From positions 2,542,001 to 2,606,000 of the forward strand of contig NZ_JAVDWH010000001.1 in the NCBI RefSeq assembly GCF_031457275.1: a stretch of DNA of 64,000 nucleotides, written 5' to 3'. The number at the start of each line of letters is the position of its first letter. The first letter of the stretch is position 1. The notes below the pieces were generated by a model, which saw only the letters and a program-made list of their open reading frames with translations, did not search any database and was not told the origin of the DNA. Positions 36,970 through 45,851 of the stretch are shown here, in pieces. The translations under genes were made by a program, and so were the position numbers. The DNA is from Aeromicrobium panaciterrae (GTDB lineage Bacteria > Actinomycetota > Actinomycetes > Propionibacteriales > Nocardioidaceae).

Positions 36970-37563
36970 CTACTTGGCGTCGTCCTCGGCAGCTTCCTCA
37001 GCGGGAGCTTCCTCGGCGACCTCAGCCTCAGCAACGACTTCGGCCTCTGCCGGAGCCTCAGCCTCGACTGCGACCTCTTCGACAGGTGCTTCGTCGACGA
37101 CGTCTGCTTCGACAACCTCAGCCTCTTCAGCCGGAGCCTCAACCGGGGCAGCTGCCTTCGGTTCGGGCTTGGGCTTCTTGGGGGCCTGGTTCTGAGCGGC
37201 GAACGTCTTGGCTTCAACGATCTCGATGACGGCCATGGGGGCGTTGTCGCCCTTGCGCGGCGCGACCTTCGTGATGCGCGTGTATCCGCCGGGACGGGTC
37301 GCCATGGCGGGACCGATCTCGGTGAACAGCGTGTGCAGGATGCTCTTGTCACGAATGACCTTCACGACCTGGCGGCGGTTGGCCACCGTGTCGTTCTTGG
37401 CCTTCGAGATGAGCGACTCCGCGTACGGACGCAGACGACGCGCCTTGGCCTCAGTCGTCGTGATCTTGCCGTGCTCGAACAGGTTCTGAGCAAGGTTGGC
37501 AAGGATCAGCCGCTGGTGCGCTGGGCTGCCGCCGAGGCGGGGTCCCTTGGTGGGCGTAGGCAT
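36970..37563 (-). CDS. rplQ: Ribosomal protein L17 with acidic C-terminal tail
   Basis: A 197-residue protein. The core (about 1-120) is canonical: [38 protein letters not shown] and [20 protein letters not shown] at the nascent-chain exit region. About 76 further residues form a Glu/Ala/Val-rich tail starting [11 protein letters not shown], nearly all acidic or small. L17 is usually about 120 residues; extended tails occur in actinobacteria, and their role is unknown. Last gene of the alpha operon. Confidence 0.96.
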   Translation of the reverse strand: MPTPTKGPRLGGSPAHQRLILANLAQNLFEHGKITTTEAKARRLRPYAESLISKAKNDTVANRRQVVKVIRDKSILHTLFTEIGPAMATRPGGYTRITKVAPRKGDNAPMAVIEIVEAKTFAAQNQAPKKPKPEPKAAAPVEAPAEEAEVVEADVVDEAPVEEVAVEAEAPAEAEVVAEAEVAEEAPAEEAAEDDAK

Positions 37564-37597
37564 GATTTCTCCAGTTTCAGATCAGTCAGGCGAGCAG

Positions 37598-38608
37598 TTA
37601 GTACTGCTCGTCCTCGGCGAAGCTTGCGTCGTCGTCATAGGCGTCGATGACGGCCGACGGGTCGAAACCAGCCGGGCTGTCCTTGAGTGCAAGACCCATC
37701 TCAGCGAGCTTGGCCTTGACCTCGTCGATCGACTTCGAACCGAAGTTACGAATGTCGAGCAGGTCCTGCTCCGAGCGCGTGATGAGCTCGCCCACGGTGT
37801 GGACGCCCTCGCGCTTGAGGCAGTTGTAGGACCGCACGGTGAAGTTGAGGTCCTCGATCGGCAGAGCCAGGTCAGCAGCGAGCTGCTCGTCGACCGGGCT
37901 GGGACCGATGTCGATGCCCTCGGCCTCGACGTTGAGCTCACGGGCCAGGCCAAAGAGCTCGACCAGGGTCGAACCGGCCGACGCGATCGCGTCACGGGGC
38001 AGGATCGACTTCTTGGTCTCGACGTCAATGACGAGCTTGTCGAAGTCGGTGCGCTGCTCGACACGAGTTGCCTCGACCTTGTAGGTCACCTTGAGGACCG
38101 GCGAGTAGATCGAGTCGACCGGCATGCGGCCGATCTCTTCGTCACCGGACTTGTTCTGCACGGCCGAGACGTAGCCGCGGCCACGCTCGACAACGAGCTC
38201 GATTTCGATCTTGCCCTTGGTGTTGAGCGTTGCGATGTGCAGCTCGGGGTTGTGAACCTCGACGCCAGCGGGAGGCTGGATGTCGGCAGCGGTGACCGCG
38301 CCGGCACCTTCCTTGCGGACGTACATCACGACGGGCTCGTCGTTCTCCGAGGAGACGACCAGTTCCTTCAGGTTCAAGATGATCTCGGTGACGTCCTCGG
38401 TGATACCGGGGATGGTCGAGAACTCGTGCAGGACACCGTCGATCTTGATCGACGTAACTGCGGCGCCGGGAATCGACGAGAGCAGCGTACGGCGGATCGA
38501 GTTGCCGAGGGTGTAGCCGAAGCCGGGCTCGAGGGGCTCGATGACGAACCGCGAACGGAACTCGTCAACGACCTCTTCTGACAGGGCGGGGCGCTGGGCA
38601 ATGAGCAT
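37598..38608 (-). CDS. rpoA: RNA polymerase alpha subunit
   Basis: A 336-residue subunit. The N-terminal domain has [20 protein letters not shown] and [22 protein letters not shown] for dimerisation and beta/beta-prime assembly. The C-terminal domain (about 250-315) has [20 protein letters not shown] and [17 protein letters not shown] for UP-element and activator contact. The acidic tail ends [15 protein letters not shown] 38608 begins MLIAQRPAL as in homologs; the upstream in-frame start lacks support. Confidence 0.98.
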   Translation of the reverse strand: MLIAQRPALSEEVVDEFRSRFVIEPLEPGFGYTLGNSIRRTLLSSIPGAAVTSIKIDGVLHEFSTIPGITEDVTEIILNLKELVVSSENDEPVVMYVRKEGAGAVTAADIQPPAGVEVHNPELHIATLNTKGKIEIELVVERGRGYVSAVQNKSGDEEIGRMPVDSIYSPVLKVTYKVEATRVEQRTDFDKLVIDVETKKSILPRDAIASAGSTLVELFGLARELNVEAEGIDIGPSPVDEQLAADLALPIEDLNFTVRSYNCLKREGVHTVGELITRSEQDLLDIRNFGSKSIDEVKAKLAEMGLALKDSPAGFDPSAVIDAYDDDASFAEDEQY

Positions 38609-38682
38609 TGTGTTCTTTCCTTTCCGAACCAACCTCTATTTGAAGGTCCGGGTTGTTCTCTGTTTGCAGAGACGGTTGGGGA

Positions 38683-39291
38683 TCAGATCTTGGAGTAGAA
38701 CTCCACGATCAGCTGTTCCTGGATCGGAACGGTGATCTGCTCGCGTACGGGCTGGGCGTGGACGAGGATGCGGCCGCGATCGGGCGCAACATCGAGCCAG
38801 GCAGGAACGGTGTCCTTGTCGAAGGTCTCGCGCGCCACGATGAACGGCGTGCTCTCCAGCGACTTGGTCTTGACGTCGATGATGTCGTGCTTGCTCACCT
38901 GGAACGACGGGATGTCGGTCTTGACGCCGTTGACCACGAAGTGACCGTGGTTGACGAGCTGGCGGGCGTGACGACGCGTACGGGCGAAGCCTGCACGGTA
39001 GACAACGTTGTCGAGACGAGACTCGAGGATCTGCAGCAGGTTGTCACCGGTCTTGCCGGGACGACGCGATGCGAGCTCGTAGTACTTGCGGAACTGCTTC
39101 TCGAGCACTCCGTAGGTGTAACGCGCCTTCTGCTTCTCGAGCAGCTGGTTGCGGTACTCCGACTCCTTGACCCGGGCGCGGCCGTGCTGGCCGGGAGGGT
39201 AAGGACGCTTTTCGAATGCAGCGTCACCACCGACGAGGTCGATGCCGAGGCGGCGCGACTTCTTGGTGAGAGGTCCGGTGTAACGGGCCAT
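38683..39291 (-). CDS. rpsD: Ribosomal protein S4
   Basis: A 202-residue primary assembly protein of the 30S subunit. MARYTGPLTKKSRRLGIDL, PGQHGRARVKESEYRNQLLEKQK and the S4/RNA-binding domain LDNVVYRAGFARTRRHARQLVNHGH are seen. The N-terminal zinc cysteines of some S4 proteins are absent (zinc-free form). Confidence 0.98.
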   Translation of the reverse strand: MARYTGPLTKKSRRLGIDLVGGDAAFEKRPYPPGQHGRARVKESEYRNQLLEKQKARYTYGVLEKQFRKYYELASRRPGKTGDNLLQILESRLDNVVYRAGFARTRRHARQLVNHGHFVVNGVKTDIPSFQVSKHDIIDVKTKSLESTPFIVARETFDKDTVPAWLDVAPDRGRILVHAQPVREQITVPIQEQLIVEFYSKI

Positions 39292-39320
39292 GATGGATAA
39301 CTCCTAAAGAAAGGTGAGCG

Positions 39321-39716
39321 TCAGAGACGACGGTGCTTGGGGGGACGGCAGCCGTTGTGGGGGCTGGGTGTCACGTCGGAGATGGTGCCGACCTCAAGGC
39401 CGACTCCGCTCAGCGACCGGATTGCGGTTTCGCGGCCCGAACCGGGGCCCTTCACGAAAACGTCAACCTTCTTCATCCCGTGCTCCATCGCCTGGCGTCC
39501 GGCCGACTCAGCGGCCATACCTGCGGCGAACGGCGTGGACTTGCGCGAACCCTTGAATCCAACGGTTCCGCCAGAGGCCCATGCGATGACGGCACCCGTG
39601 GGGTCCGTGATCGTCACGTGTGTGTTGTTGAACGTGCTCTTGATGTGGGCTTCGCCCGCAGCAACGTTCTTCTTCTCCTTGCGGCGAGTCTTCTTGCCGG
39701 CTGTCTTAGGAGGCAT
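39321..39716 (-). CDS. rpsK: Ribosomal protein S11
   Basis: A 131-residue 30S platform protein. [40 protein letters not shown] and [14 protein letters not shown] match the family; the end [11 protein letters not shown] is invariant. ATG 39716 is six bases past the rpsM stop. Confidence 0.98.
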   Translation of the reverse strand: MPPKTAGKKTRRKEKKNVAAGEAHIKSTFNNTHVTITDPTGAVIAWASGGTVGFKGSRKSTPFAAGMAAESAGRQAMEHGMKKVDVFVKGPGSGRETAIRSLSGVGLEVGTISDVTPSPHNGCRPPKHRRL

Positions 39717-39722
39717 GCGCTA

Positions 39723-40091
39723 TCACTTCTTCTTTCCGGCAACGGTGCGCTTGGGGCCCTTGCGGGTACGCGCGTTGGTCTTGGTCCGCTGGCCACGAAC
39801 GGGCAGGTGCGCACGGTGGCGACGGCCCTGGTAGCTGCCGATCTCCATCTTGCGGCGAATGTCGCCCGTGACCGTACGACGCAGGTCGCCTTCGGTCTCG
39901 TAGTTCGCTTCGATGTGATCGCGGAGTGCGACGAGGTCATTGTCGTCGAGCTCGTGGACGCGCTTGTCCGGGCTGATGCCGGTTGCAGCGAGTGTCTGGG
40001 CGGCGCGGGTGCGACCGATCCCGAATACGTACGTGAGTGCGATCTCAATGCGCTTTTCGCGCGGGAGATCTACTCCAACGAGGCGTGCCAT
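39723..40091 (-). CDS. rpsM: Ribosomal protein S13
   Basis: A 122-residue head protein contacting P-site tRNA and L5. [39 protein letters not shown] and [20 protein letters not shown] are canonical. ATG 40091 matches homologs; the leader before it contains two hairpins. Confidence 0.98.
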   Translation of the reverse strand: MARLVGVDLPREKRIEIALTYVFGIGRTRAAQTLAATGISPDKRVHELDDNDLVALRDHIEANYETEGDLRRTVTGDIRRKMEIGSYQGRRHRAHLPVRGQRTKTNARTRKGPKRTVAGKKK

Positions 40092-40148
40092 GTAGGCAGT
40101 TCCTTCCGTTCGGCGAGGTATGGCCACCTGATGCATCCCAACTGCCTC

Positions 40149-40168
40149 CAGAACCTTCGGCGGTTCTG
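40149..40168. promoter_or_regulatory. Hairpin in the rpmJ-rpsM spacer (proximal)
   Basis: CAGAACC and GGTTCTG form a 7-bp stem around a 6-base loop in the 183-base untranslated spacer before rpsM. It may be a leader structure or mRNA processing site. Confidence 0.4.
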
Positions 40169-40200
40169 AGTCGGGCCCCGGCCTACGCTTCCGGGGGTAA

Positions 40201-40225
40201 CCCGCCTCGATGCTGCTGAGACGGG
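40201..40225 (-). promoter_or_regulatory. Hairpin in the rpmJ-rpsM spacer (distal)
   Basis: On the minus-strand RNA, CCCGUCUC pairs with GAGGCGGG (one G-U) around a 9-base loop. With the hairpin at 40149 it makes the spacer unusually structured for an operon interior. Confidence 0.4.
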
Positions 40226-40274
40226 AGCTATCAGATGTTGCATGTTGCTTGTGCTGTGAAGAAGTTGTGCTTGC

Positions 40275-40388
40275 TTAGCCCTGGCGCTGCTTGTGACGCG
40301 GGTTTTCGCAGATCACCATGACGCGGCCGTGGCGACGAATCACCTTGCACTTGTCACAGATCTTCTTCACGCTCGGGTTGACCTTCAT
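40275..40388 (-). CDS. rpmJ: Ribosomal protein L36
   Basis: A 37-residue protein read directly from the minus strand: [20 protein letters not shown], then [17 protein letters not shown]. The zinc ligands C-x2-C...C...H (Cys11, Cys14, Cys27, His32) are complete, so this is the zinc-binding form. ATG 40388 lies 44 bases past the infA stop, the usual infA-rpmJ-rpsM order. Confidence 0.96.
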   Translation of the reverse strand: MKVNPSVKKICDKCKVIRRHGRVMVICENPRHKQRQG

Positions 40389-40432
40389 CGAGATTCTCTC
40401 TTTGGGATCTGAACGTGTGTAGGTGTTGCTAT

Positions 40433-40654
40433 TTACTTGTAGCGGTAGACGATGCGTCCGCGGCTGAGGTCATACGGCGAAAGCTCCACCACGACCCGGT
40501 CCTCAGGGAGGATTCGGATGTAGTGCTGGCGCATCTTGCCGCTGATGTGGGCGAGTACTTTGTGCCCGTTGGCGAGCTCGACGCGGAACATCGCGTTGGG
40601 CAGCGCTTCAACGACAGCGCCTTCCATCTCGATGACGCCTTCTTTTTTCGCCAT
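40433..40654 (-). CDS. infA: Translation initiation factor IF-1
   Basis: A 73-residue OB-fold protein that occupies the ribosomal A site during initiation. [58 protein letters not shown] and RGRIVYRYK are canonical. ATG 40654 has GAAGAGG upstream. First gene of the alpha operon here. Confidence 0.98.
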   Translation of the reverse strand: MAKKEGVIEMEGAVVEALPNAMFRVELANGHKVLAHISGKMRQHYIRILPEDRVVVELSPYDLSRGRIVYRYK

Positions 40655-40770
40655 AACCTCTTCTTCGGTTGCTTGTCTACTGTGTGTCAGCCCTGTCCGG
40701 CGCACCCCAACCACACCGCCGAAGCGGAAGCCGTGGCATGGGAATACGGACCTGAAAAGGCCGACTCCCA

Positions 40771-40800
40771 ATTCTACGCGCACACAGGCGGCAGACTCAA
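40771..40800 (-). promoter_or_regulatory. Promoter of the infA-rpmJ-alpha operon
   Basis: TTGAGT (40795-40800) and TAGAAT (40771-40776) on the minus strand with an 18-base spacer. The predicted leader before infA is about 110 bases. The surrounding 254-base gap (40655-40908) shows no gene. Confidence 0.65.
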
Positions 40801-40908
40801 ATCGCCGAGACTGAGGCCGCCCGCGGCCGAACGTCGAGGTGGGTTGAGCGAACCGCGGCGAAGCTGCCAGGAAGGTCGAAACCAGGCGAGATCACCGCCC
40901 AAGGGGAG

Positions 40909-41388
40909 TCAGCCGGAGACGTCGAAATCGCCCTGAGTCGAGAGTCCGTGCCGATCGATCAGCCGCGACAGGACGATAGATGTCTCGGTGTGGTCAATCG
41001 CCGACGTCTCAGTCCGCACCCGCTCCAGCGCTCGTTCGAGGTCTCGTACGTCCTTGGCGACGATACGGAGCATCGCATCGGCCTGACCTGAGATCGTGGC
41101 GGCCGAATGAACCTCGGGTACGCGCGAGAACGCGTTGCGCAGCTCGTCAGGCGAGATGGCGCCCTTGCAATGCACCGCGACGTACGCCTCGGTGCTCCAA
41201 CCGACCAGGTCCGGATCGAGCACGGCGGTAAAGCCGCTGATGACGCCATCGGCAAGCAATCGGTCGGTCCGACGCTTCACAGCTGGCGCGGAAAGGCCGA
41301 TCTTGTCGCCGATCGCGGCATAACTGGCGCGCCCGTCTTCGAGCAAACAGCTGATGAGCTGGCGGTCGATGTTGTCCATGTTGAACAT
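40909..41388 (-). CDS. Lrp/AsnC family transcriptional regulator
   Basis: A 159-residue regulator. The N-terminal HTH is IDRQLISCLLEDGRASYAAIG through LSAPAVKRRTDRLLADGVI (about 6-53). The RAM effector domain (about 68-145) includes TEAYVAVHCKGAISPDELRN and the ligand-site-type SGQADAMLRIVAKDV. ATG 41379 (MDNIDRQL) is an alternative start. It is divergent from the dimethylargininase gene and probably regulates it in response to an amino acid; this is inferred from position. Confidence 0.9.
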   Translation of the reverse strand: MFNMDNIDRQLISCLLEDGRASYAAIGDKIGLSAPAVKRRTDRLLADGVISGFTAVLDPDLVGWSTEAYVAVHCKGAISPDELRNAFSRVPEVHSAATISGQADAMLRIVAKDVRDLERALERVRTETSAIDHTETSIVLSRLIDRHGLSTQGDFDVSG

Positions 41389-41542
41389 CTTCGCAAGAAA
41401 TCGTCACACATGGGCAAATCGCACAACAAATCTACGGGTCAATGCACAGTTTCGACTTCGCCAGTGCGCCACCCGCGCAACTAACATTGATTCATTGCAA
41501 GGGAGTTCACATTTTTCTCGATGAACACTGCCGGAGGCCACA
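41389..41542. promoter_or_regulatory. Divergent regulatory region, Lrp gene and dimethylargininase
   Basis: A 154-base AT-richer spacer between divergent starts. It carries a direct repeat CATTG-ATT-CATTG near 41488 and several short A/T runs of the kind Lrp-family proteins wrap. No single strong palindrome was found, so an operator cannot be pinpointed. Confidence 0.4.
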
Positions 41543-42400
41543 TTGACCGTCATCGACACACGCACGCAGACCGCGCCCCAACGGACGGCCCGTACCCGGC
41601 ACTACCTCATGTGCCCGCCTCAGCATTTCGAGGTCACGTACGCCATCAATCCGTGGATGAATACGCAGGTACCCGTCGATGTCGAGCGCGCTCATGTGCA
41701 ATGGGAAGTCCTTCGCAACACCTATCTGAGCCTCGGCCACACGGTCGAGCTGATCGAGCCCATGGCCGGGCAGCCCGACATGGTGTTCGCCGCCAATGGC
41801 GGCCTCGTGGTCGGCAAGCGTGCCTATGGAGCGAAGTTCCGCTTCCCCGAGCGCACGGCCGAAGGCGTCGCCTACGGCGAATGGCTGAGCGAGTTCGGTA
41901 TCGACGTCTTCCAGCCCGCGCAGATCAACGAGGGTGAGGGCGACTTCCTGGCCCTCAAGAAGATGATCCTCGCCGGCACCGGCTTCCGTACGTCTCTCGA
42001 GGCGCACATCGAGGCCGCCAACGCCCTCGACCGCCCCGTCGTCTCGCTCGAACTCGTCGACCCGCGGTTCTATCACCTCGACACCGCGATCGCGATCCTC
42101 GACGACGGCCACGGCGACTCCCCCGCGGAAATCGCCTACTTCCCCGGCGCGTTCAGCAGGCACAGCCAGCGCACTCTGCGCGACCTGTTCCCGAACGCGA
42201 TCCTCTGCACCGAAGCTGACGCCCTTGTCCTGGGCCTCAACTCCGTGAGCGACGGACGCAACGTGGTCGTACCGTCCGCTGCTGAGCGATTCAGTGAGCA
42301 GCTACGCGAGCGTGGCTACAACCCGGTGCCGGTCGACCTGAGCGAGTTCCTCAAGTCAGGCGGCAGTGTGAAGTGCTGCACCATGGAGATGCACCGCTAA
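41543..42400 (+). CDS. ddaH: Dimethylarginine dimethylaminohydrolase (DDAH) family protein
   Basis: A 285-residue amidinotransferase-fold enzyme. It should cleave methylarginines (or arginine-like substrates) to citrulline and an amine. HYLMCPPQHFEVTYAINPWM, the substrate-side MVFAANGGLVVGKRAYGAKF, EGEGDFLAL and the C-terminal nucleophile Cys in GGSVKCCTMEMHR are all present. Start TTG 41543 is chosen because GGAGG lies six bases upstream. It pairs with an Lrp/AsnC regulator, a frequent arrangement for this gene; ornithine aminotransferase, often linked, is not here. Confidence 0.88.
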   Translation: MTVIDTRTQTAPQRTARTRHYLMCPPQHFEVTYAINPWMNTQVPVDVERAHVQWEVLRNTYLSLGHTVELIEPMAGQPDMVFAANGGLVVGKRAYGAKFRFPERTAEGVAYGEWLSEFGIDVFQPAQINEGEGDFLALKKMILAGTGFRTSLEAHIEAANALDRPVVSLELVDPRFYHLDTAIAILDDGHGDSPAEIAYFPGAFSRHSQRTLRDLFPNAILCTEADALVLGLNSVSDGRNVVVPSAAERFSEQLRERGYNPVPVDLSEFLKSGGSVKCCTMEMHR

Positions 42401-42413
42401 ATCACGGCGAGGC

Positions 42414-43226
42414 TCAGTGGCCGCCGTACGGCACGCCAAGAGCTTCGAGCCTGGCCTTGCCGCCATCGAGTGCGGTGAGCACCCACGCACCCGTGTCCGT
42501 GAGCGTGAAGGTGTGCTCGTAATGGGCTGCCCATGAACCGTCGGTCGTCACAACGGTCCAGTCGTCGGCGAGCGTACGAGTGTTGGGCGTATCGAGGGTG
42601 ACCATCGGCTCAACCGCAAGGGCTAGTCCCTTGACCAGCTTGACGCCGCGACCCGGTCGACCCACATTGGGCACGTTGGGTGGCTGATGCATTGCCGATC
42701 CGATCCCGTGACCGGTGAAGCCCTCGACGATCCCGTAGTCACCCTGGGCGCGTACGGAAGTCTCGACGGCGTGGCTGATGTCGGAAACCCGCCCGCCGAG
42801 CCGAGCGGCGGCAATGCCATCCCACAGCGACTGCTCAGTAACGCGCATCAGCTCGGTGACCTCGTCGGGTACGTCGCCGATCGCAACCGTGATCGCCGCG
42901 TCGCCGTGCCAACCGTCAATGATCGCGCCGCAGTCGATCGAGATGATGTCGCCATCCTGCAGCGTCCGAGTGCCAGGGATCCCGTGCACAACTTCGTCAT
43001 TGACTGACGTACAGATGACACCCGTGAACCCGTGATAGCCGAGGAAGTTGGACGTCGCGCCCTGGGAGCGGATGTGATCGTGCGCCAGGGCATCGAGCTC
43101 GGCGGTCGTCATACCGGCCTGAACGGTGGAGCGTAGGAGCTCAAGCGTCGAACCGACCACCAGGCCGGCTTCGCGCATCGACTCAATCTGAGCCGGGGTC
43201 TTGATCTCGATCCCGCGGTCGAACAT
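42414..43226 (-). CDS. map: Methionine aminopeptidase, type I
   Basis: A 270-residue metalloenzyme removing initiator Met. NEVVHGIPG-like NDEVVHGIPGTRTL gives the substrate His, and the metal ligands lie in SIDCGAIIDGWHGDAA (Asp pair), FTGHGIGSAMHQPP (His), AVEPMVTLD (Glu) and AHYEHTFTLT (Glu). Its ATG shares a base with the adk stop (TGATG). Third gene of the secY-adk-map unit. Confidence 0.97.
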   Translation of the reverse strand: MFDRGIEIKTPAQIESMREAGLVVGSTLELLRSTVQAGMTTAELDALAHDHIRSQGATSNFLGYHGFTGVICTSVNDEVVHGIPGTRTLQDGDIISIDCGAIIDGWHGDAAITVAIGDVPDEVTELMRVTEQSLWDGIAAARLGGRVSDISHAVETSVRAQGDYGIVEGFTGHGIGSAMHQPPNVPNVGRPGRGVKLVKGLALAVEPMVTLDTPNTRTLADDWTVVTTDGSWAAHYEHTFTLTDTGAWVLTALDGGKARLEALGVPYGGH

Positions 43227-43789
43227 CAGCGAGGCAGCGCGTCGACGATCCGTTGGCCGACTTCGTCGGCTTCGCCCATGCCGTCAACCTCGATCAGCAG
43301 ACCGCGGCCGCCGTAGATCTCGATCAGCGGTGCCGTCTCGTTCGTGTAGACCTCTTGACGGTGACGGATGACGTCTTCGGTGTCATCTGCCCGGCCGCTG
43401 GTCTCTGCACGCTTGAGGAGACGCTGAATGAGTTCTTCGGGATCGACGACAAGCTCAATCACGCCGTCGAGCTTGGTGCCGAGCGATTCAAGGATTCCGT
43501 CAAGGGTCGATACCTGATCGACCGTTCGGGGGTAACCGTCGAGGATGAACGCGTCGCGAGCATCGTCTTGCGCCAGCCGGTCCTTGACCATGGCGTTGGT
43601 GATCTCGTCGGGTACGTACTCGCCGGCGTCCATGTAGCGCTGCGCCGCCTGGCCCAGCTCCGTCTGCTGCGACACGTTGGCGCGGAAGATGTCACCGGTC
43701 GAAATGTGGGCACCACCGAGCAGTGTCGCGAGCCCAACAGCCTGGGTGCCCTTGCCCGCGCCGGGGGGTCCCATGATCAGCAGCCGCAT
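43226..43789 (-). CDS. adk: Adenylate kinase
   Basis: A 187-residue short-type enzyme balancing AMP, ADP and ATP. The P-loop is LIMGPPGAGKGTQAVGLA (about 4-21), HISTGDIFRANV binds AMP, and ILDGYPRTVDQ precedes the lid. The lid is short and lacks zinc cysteines. The start shares a base with the secY stop (TAATG). Confidence 0.97.
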   Translation of the reverse strand: MRLLIMGPPGAGKGTQAVGLATLLGGAHISTGDIFRANVSQQTELGQAAQRYMDAGEYVPDEITNAMVKDRLAQDDARDAFILDGYPRTVDQVSTLDGILESLGTKLDGVIELVVDPEELIQRLLKRAETSGRADDTEDVIRHRQEVYTNETAPLIEIYGGRGLLIEVDGMGEADEVGQRIVDALPR

Positions 43790-45096
43790 TACTTGAGGAA
43801 GCCTTCGTAGTTGCGCTGCTGCAGCTGGCTCTCGATCTGCTTGACCGTGTCAAGACCGACGCCCACGATGATCAAAATCGTGGTGCCACCGAACGGGAAG
43901 TTCTGGTTGGCGTTGAGCAGGGCAATGGCAATCGACGGGATGAGCGCGATCAACCCCAGATAGAGAGCACCCGGAAGAGTGATGCGGCTCAAGACGTATG
44001 CGAGGTAGTCCTGCGTCGGGCGGCCTGCTCGGATGCCCGGGATGAACCCGCCGTACTTCTTCATGTTGTCGGCGACTTCTTCGGGGTTGAACGTGATCGA
44101 GACGTAGAAGTACGTGAAGAACACGATCAGCAGGAAGAACGACGCCATGTAATAGGGGTGATCGCCCTTGACGAAGTGCGCGACGACCCAGTTGGACCAG
44201 GGCGCGTCAGGGTTGAACTGAGCAAGCAAAGCGGGGAGATACATCAGGCTCGAGGCGAAGATGACCGGGATGATGCCGGCCTGGTTGACCTTGAGCGGAA
44301 TGTACGTCGACGAGCCACCGAACATGCGACGCCCGACCATGCGCTTGGCGTACTGCACCGGGATGCGGCGCTGAGCTTGCTCGATGAAGATGACGGCCGC
44401 GACGATCACGAGACCGACGAGCACCACGAGGACGAAGGTCGCCCAGCCCTTTGACTGCTGGATACCCCACATCGCTCCGGGGAACGTTGCCGTGACCTGC
44501 GTGAAGATGAGGATCGACATACCGTTGCCGACGCCGCGGTCAGTGATGAGCTCACCGAGCCACATGATCACGGCGGTACCGGCCACCATGGTCAGCACGA
44601 TCAACAGGAACGACCAGATGCTGTCGTTGTTGTAGAGGAGGGGTTTGCCGCTGTCAGCACCACCGAAGAGGTTGCCGCTGCGGGCGAGCGCCACGATGCC
44701 GGTCGCCTGCAAAATTGCGAGGCCCAGCGTCAGGTAGCGGGTGTACTGCGTGATCTTGGTCTGTCCCGCCTGACCCTCCTTCTTGAGGGCCTCCAGACGA
44801 GGGATCACGACGACGAGCAGCTGCAGGATGATGCTCGCCGTGATGTAAGGCATGATGCCCAGCGCGAAGACCGTCAGCTGCAGCAGTGCGCCGCCTGAGA
44901 AGACGTTGATCAGGGAGAACAGTCCGCTGTTCTCACCCGTGGATGCCGCCGTGACAGCGTCTTGGACGTTGGCGACGTTGATGCCGGGGGCAGGCGTAGT
45001 CGATCCCAGTCGGAACAGGACGATGATGAAGAGGACGAAGAGAAGCTTCTTCCTCAAGTCAGGCGTCCTGAACGCGTTGACGAAGGCGCTGAGCAC
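43789..45096 (-). CDS. secY: Preprotein translocase subunit SecY
   Basis: A 435-residue channel subunit with ten membrane helices. PDLRKKLLFVLFIIVLFRLG opens it; GSTTPAPGIN, the plug-region INVFSGGALLQLTVFALGIMPYI, and the cytoplasmic loops LEALKKEGQAGQTKITQYTR and KYGGFIPGIRAGRPTQDYL are canonical. Start GTG 45096 follows GAGGAGG. Two hairpins separate it from rplO. Confidence 0.98.
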   Translation of the reverse strand: MLSAFVNAFRTPDLRKKLLFVLFIIVLFRLGSTTPAPGINVANVQDAVTAASTGENSGLFSLINVFSGGALLQLTVFALGIMPYITASIILQLLVVVIPRLEALKKEGQAGQTKITQYTRYLTLGLAILQATGIVALARSGNLFGGADSGKPLLYNNDSIWSFLLIVLTMVAGTAVIMWLGELITDRGVGNGMSILIFTQVTATFPGAMWGIQQSKGWATFVLVVLVGLVIVAAVIFIEQAQRRIPVQYAKRMVGRRMFGGSSTYIPLKVNQAGIIPVIFASSLMYLPALLAQFNPDAPWSNWVVAHFVKGDHPYYMASFFLLIVFFTYFYVSITFNPEEVADNMKKYGGFIPGIRAGRPTQDYLAYVLSRITLPGALYLGLIALIPSIAIALLNANQNFPFGGTTILIIVGVGLDTVKQIESQLQQRNYEGFLK

Positions 45097-45142
45097 CGCG
45101 AGCCTCCTCGTGCACTGATGTGCGTGTGTATGACCGACAAAA

Positions 45143-45158
45143 GCGGGCTTTCGCCCGC
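45143..45158 (-). terminator. Hairpin with U-tract upstream of secY
   Basis: GCGGGC and GCCCGC pair around a 4-base loop and are followed on the minus strand by TTTTGT, a compact intrinsic terminator. A -10-like TAGAGT at 45165-45170 just upstream raises the alternative that it is an attenuator in the secY leader. Confidence 0.6.
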
Positions 45159-45183
45159 GCTAGAACTCTAACAGTGAAGAAAA

Positions 45184-45217
45184 TCACCGGAGCAGGACAT
45201 ATGTCCCGCTCCGGTGA
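45184..45217. terminator. Hairpin terminator after rplO
   Basis: TCACCGGAGC and its exact complement form a 10-bp stem; the loop contains the palindrome GGACATATGTCC. It begins four bases after the rplO stop and separates the S10-spc genes from secY. Confidence 0.85.
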
Positions 45218-45220
45218 TCA

Positions 45221-45664
45221 TCAGCCGAGGACGGTGACGCTGCCGCCGGCTGCTTCGATCTTGGTCTTGGCCGAGCCGGAGAACTTGTTCGCCGTGACCT
45301 GGACCTTGACAGTGATCTCGCCCTGTCCGAGGACCTTGACGGGGCGGCCCTTGCGGACAGCACCGTTGGCAACCAGAGCCTCGACGTCGATGGAGCCACC
45401 CTTGGGGAAGAGCTCCTCGATGCGATCGAGGTTGACGACCTGGTATTCCTCGCGGAACGGGTTCTTGAACCCCTTCAGCTTGGGCAGACGCATGTGAATC
45501 GGGACCTGGCCACCTTCGAAGCCAACCGGTACCTGGTAACGAGCCTTCGTTCCCTTGGTACCGCGACCAGCGGTCTTGCCCTTCGAGCCCTCACCACGAC
45601 CAACGCGGGTCTTGGCAGTCTTGGCTCCGGGAGCCGGGCGCAAGTGATGCAGCTTGAGCGCCAT
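45221..45664 (-). CDS. rplO: Ribosomal protein L15
   Basis: A 147-residue large-subunit protein. [37 protein letters not shown] and the C-terminal [19 protein letters not shown] match the family. ATG 45664 is one base after the rpmD stop. Last gene before the terminator. Confidence 0.97.
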   Translation of the reverse strand: MALKLHHLRPAPGAKTAKTRVGRGEGSKGKTAGRGTKGTKARYQVPVGFEGGQVPIHMRLPKLKGFKNPFREEYQVVNLDRIEELFPKGGSIDVEALVANGAVRKGRPVKVLGQGEITVKVQVTANKFSGSAKTKIEAAGGSVTVLG

Positions 45665-45665
45665 G

Positions 45666-45851
45666 TCAGTCAACCTCCTTGAGGTCCACGAGGTGCGGAA
45701 TGGACTCAGCCATGCCACGGATCTCTGGACGGTCTTCCTTGACGACGACATCGCCGATGCGCTTGAGACCCAGCGAACGCAGAGTTTCGCGCTGCTTGGG
45801 CTTACGGCCGATGGCCGAACGGAGCTGGGTTACCTGAAGCTTCTTGGCCAT
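45666..45851 (-). CDS. rpmD: Ribosomal protein L30
   Basis: A 61-residue protein with the family core [20 protein letters not shown] and [16 protein letters not shown]. The start shares a base with the rpsE stop (TGATG), so the two are coupled. Confidence 0.97.
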   Translation of the reverse strand: MAKKLQVTQLRSAIGRKPKQRETLRSLGLKRIGDVVVKEDRPEIRGMAESIPHLVDLKEVD

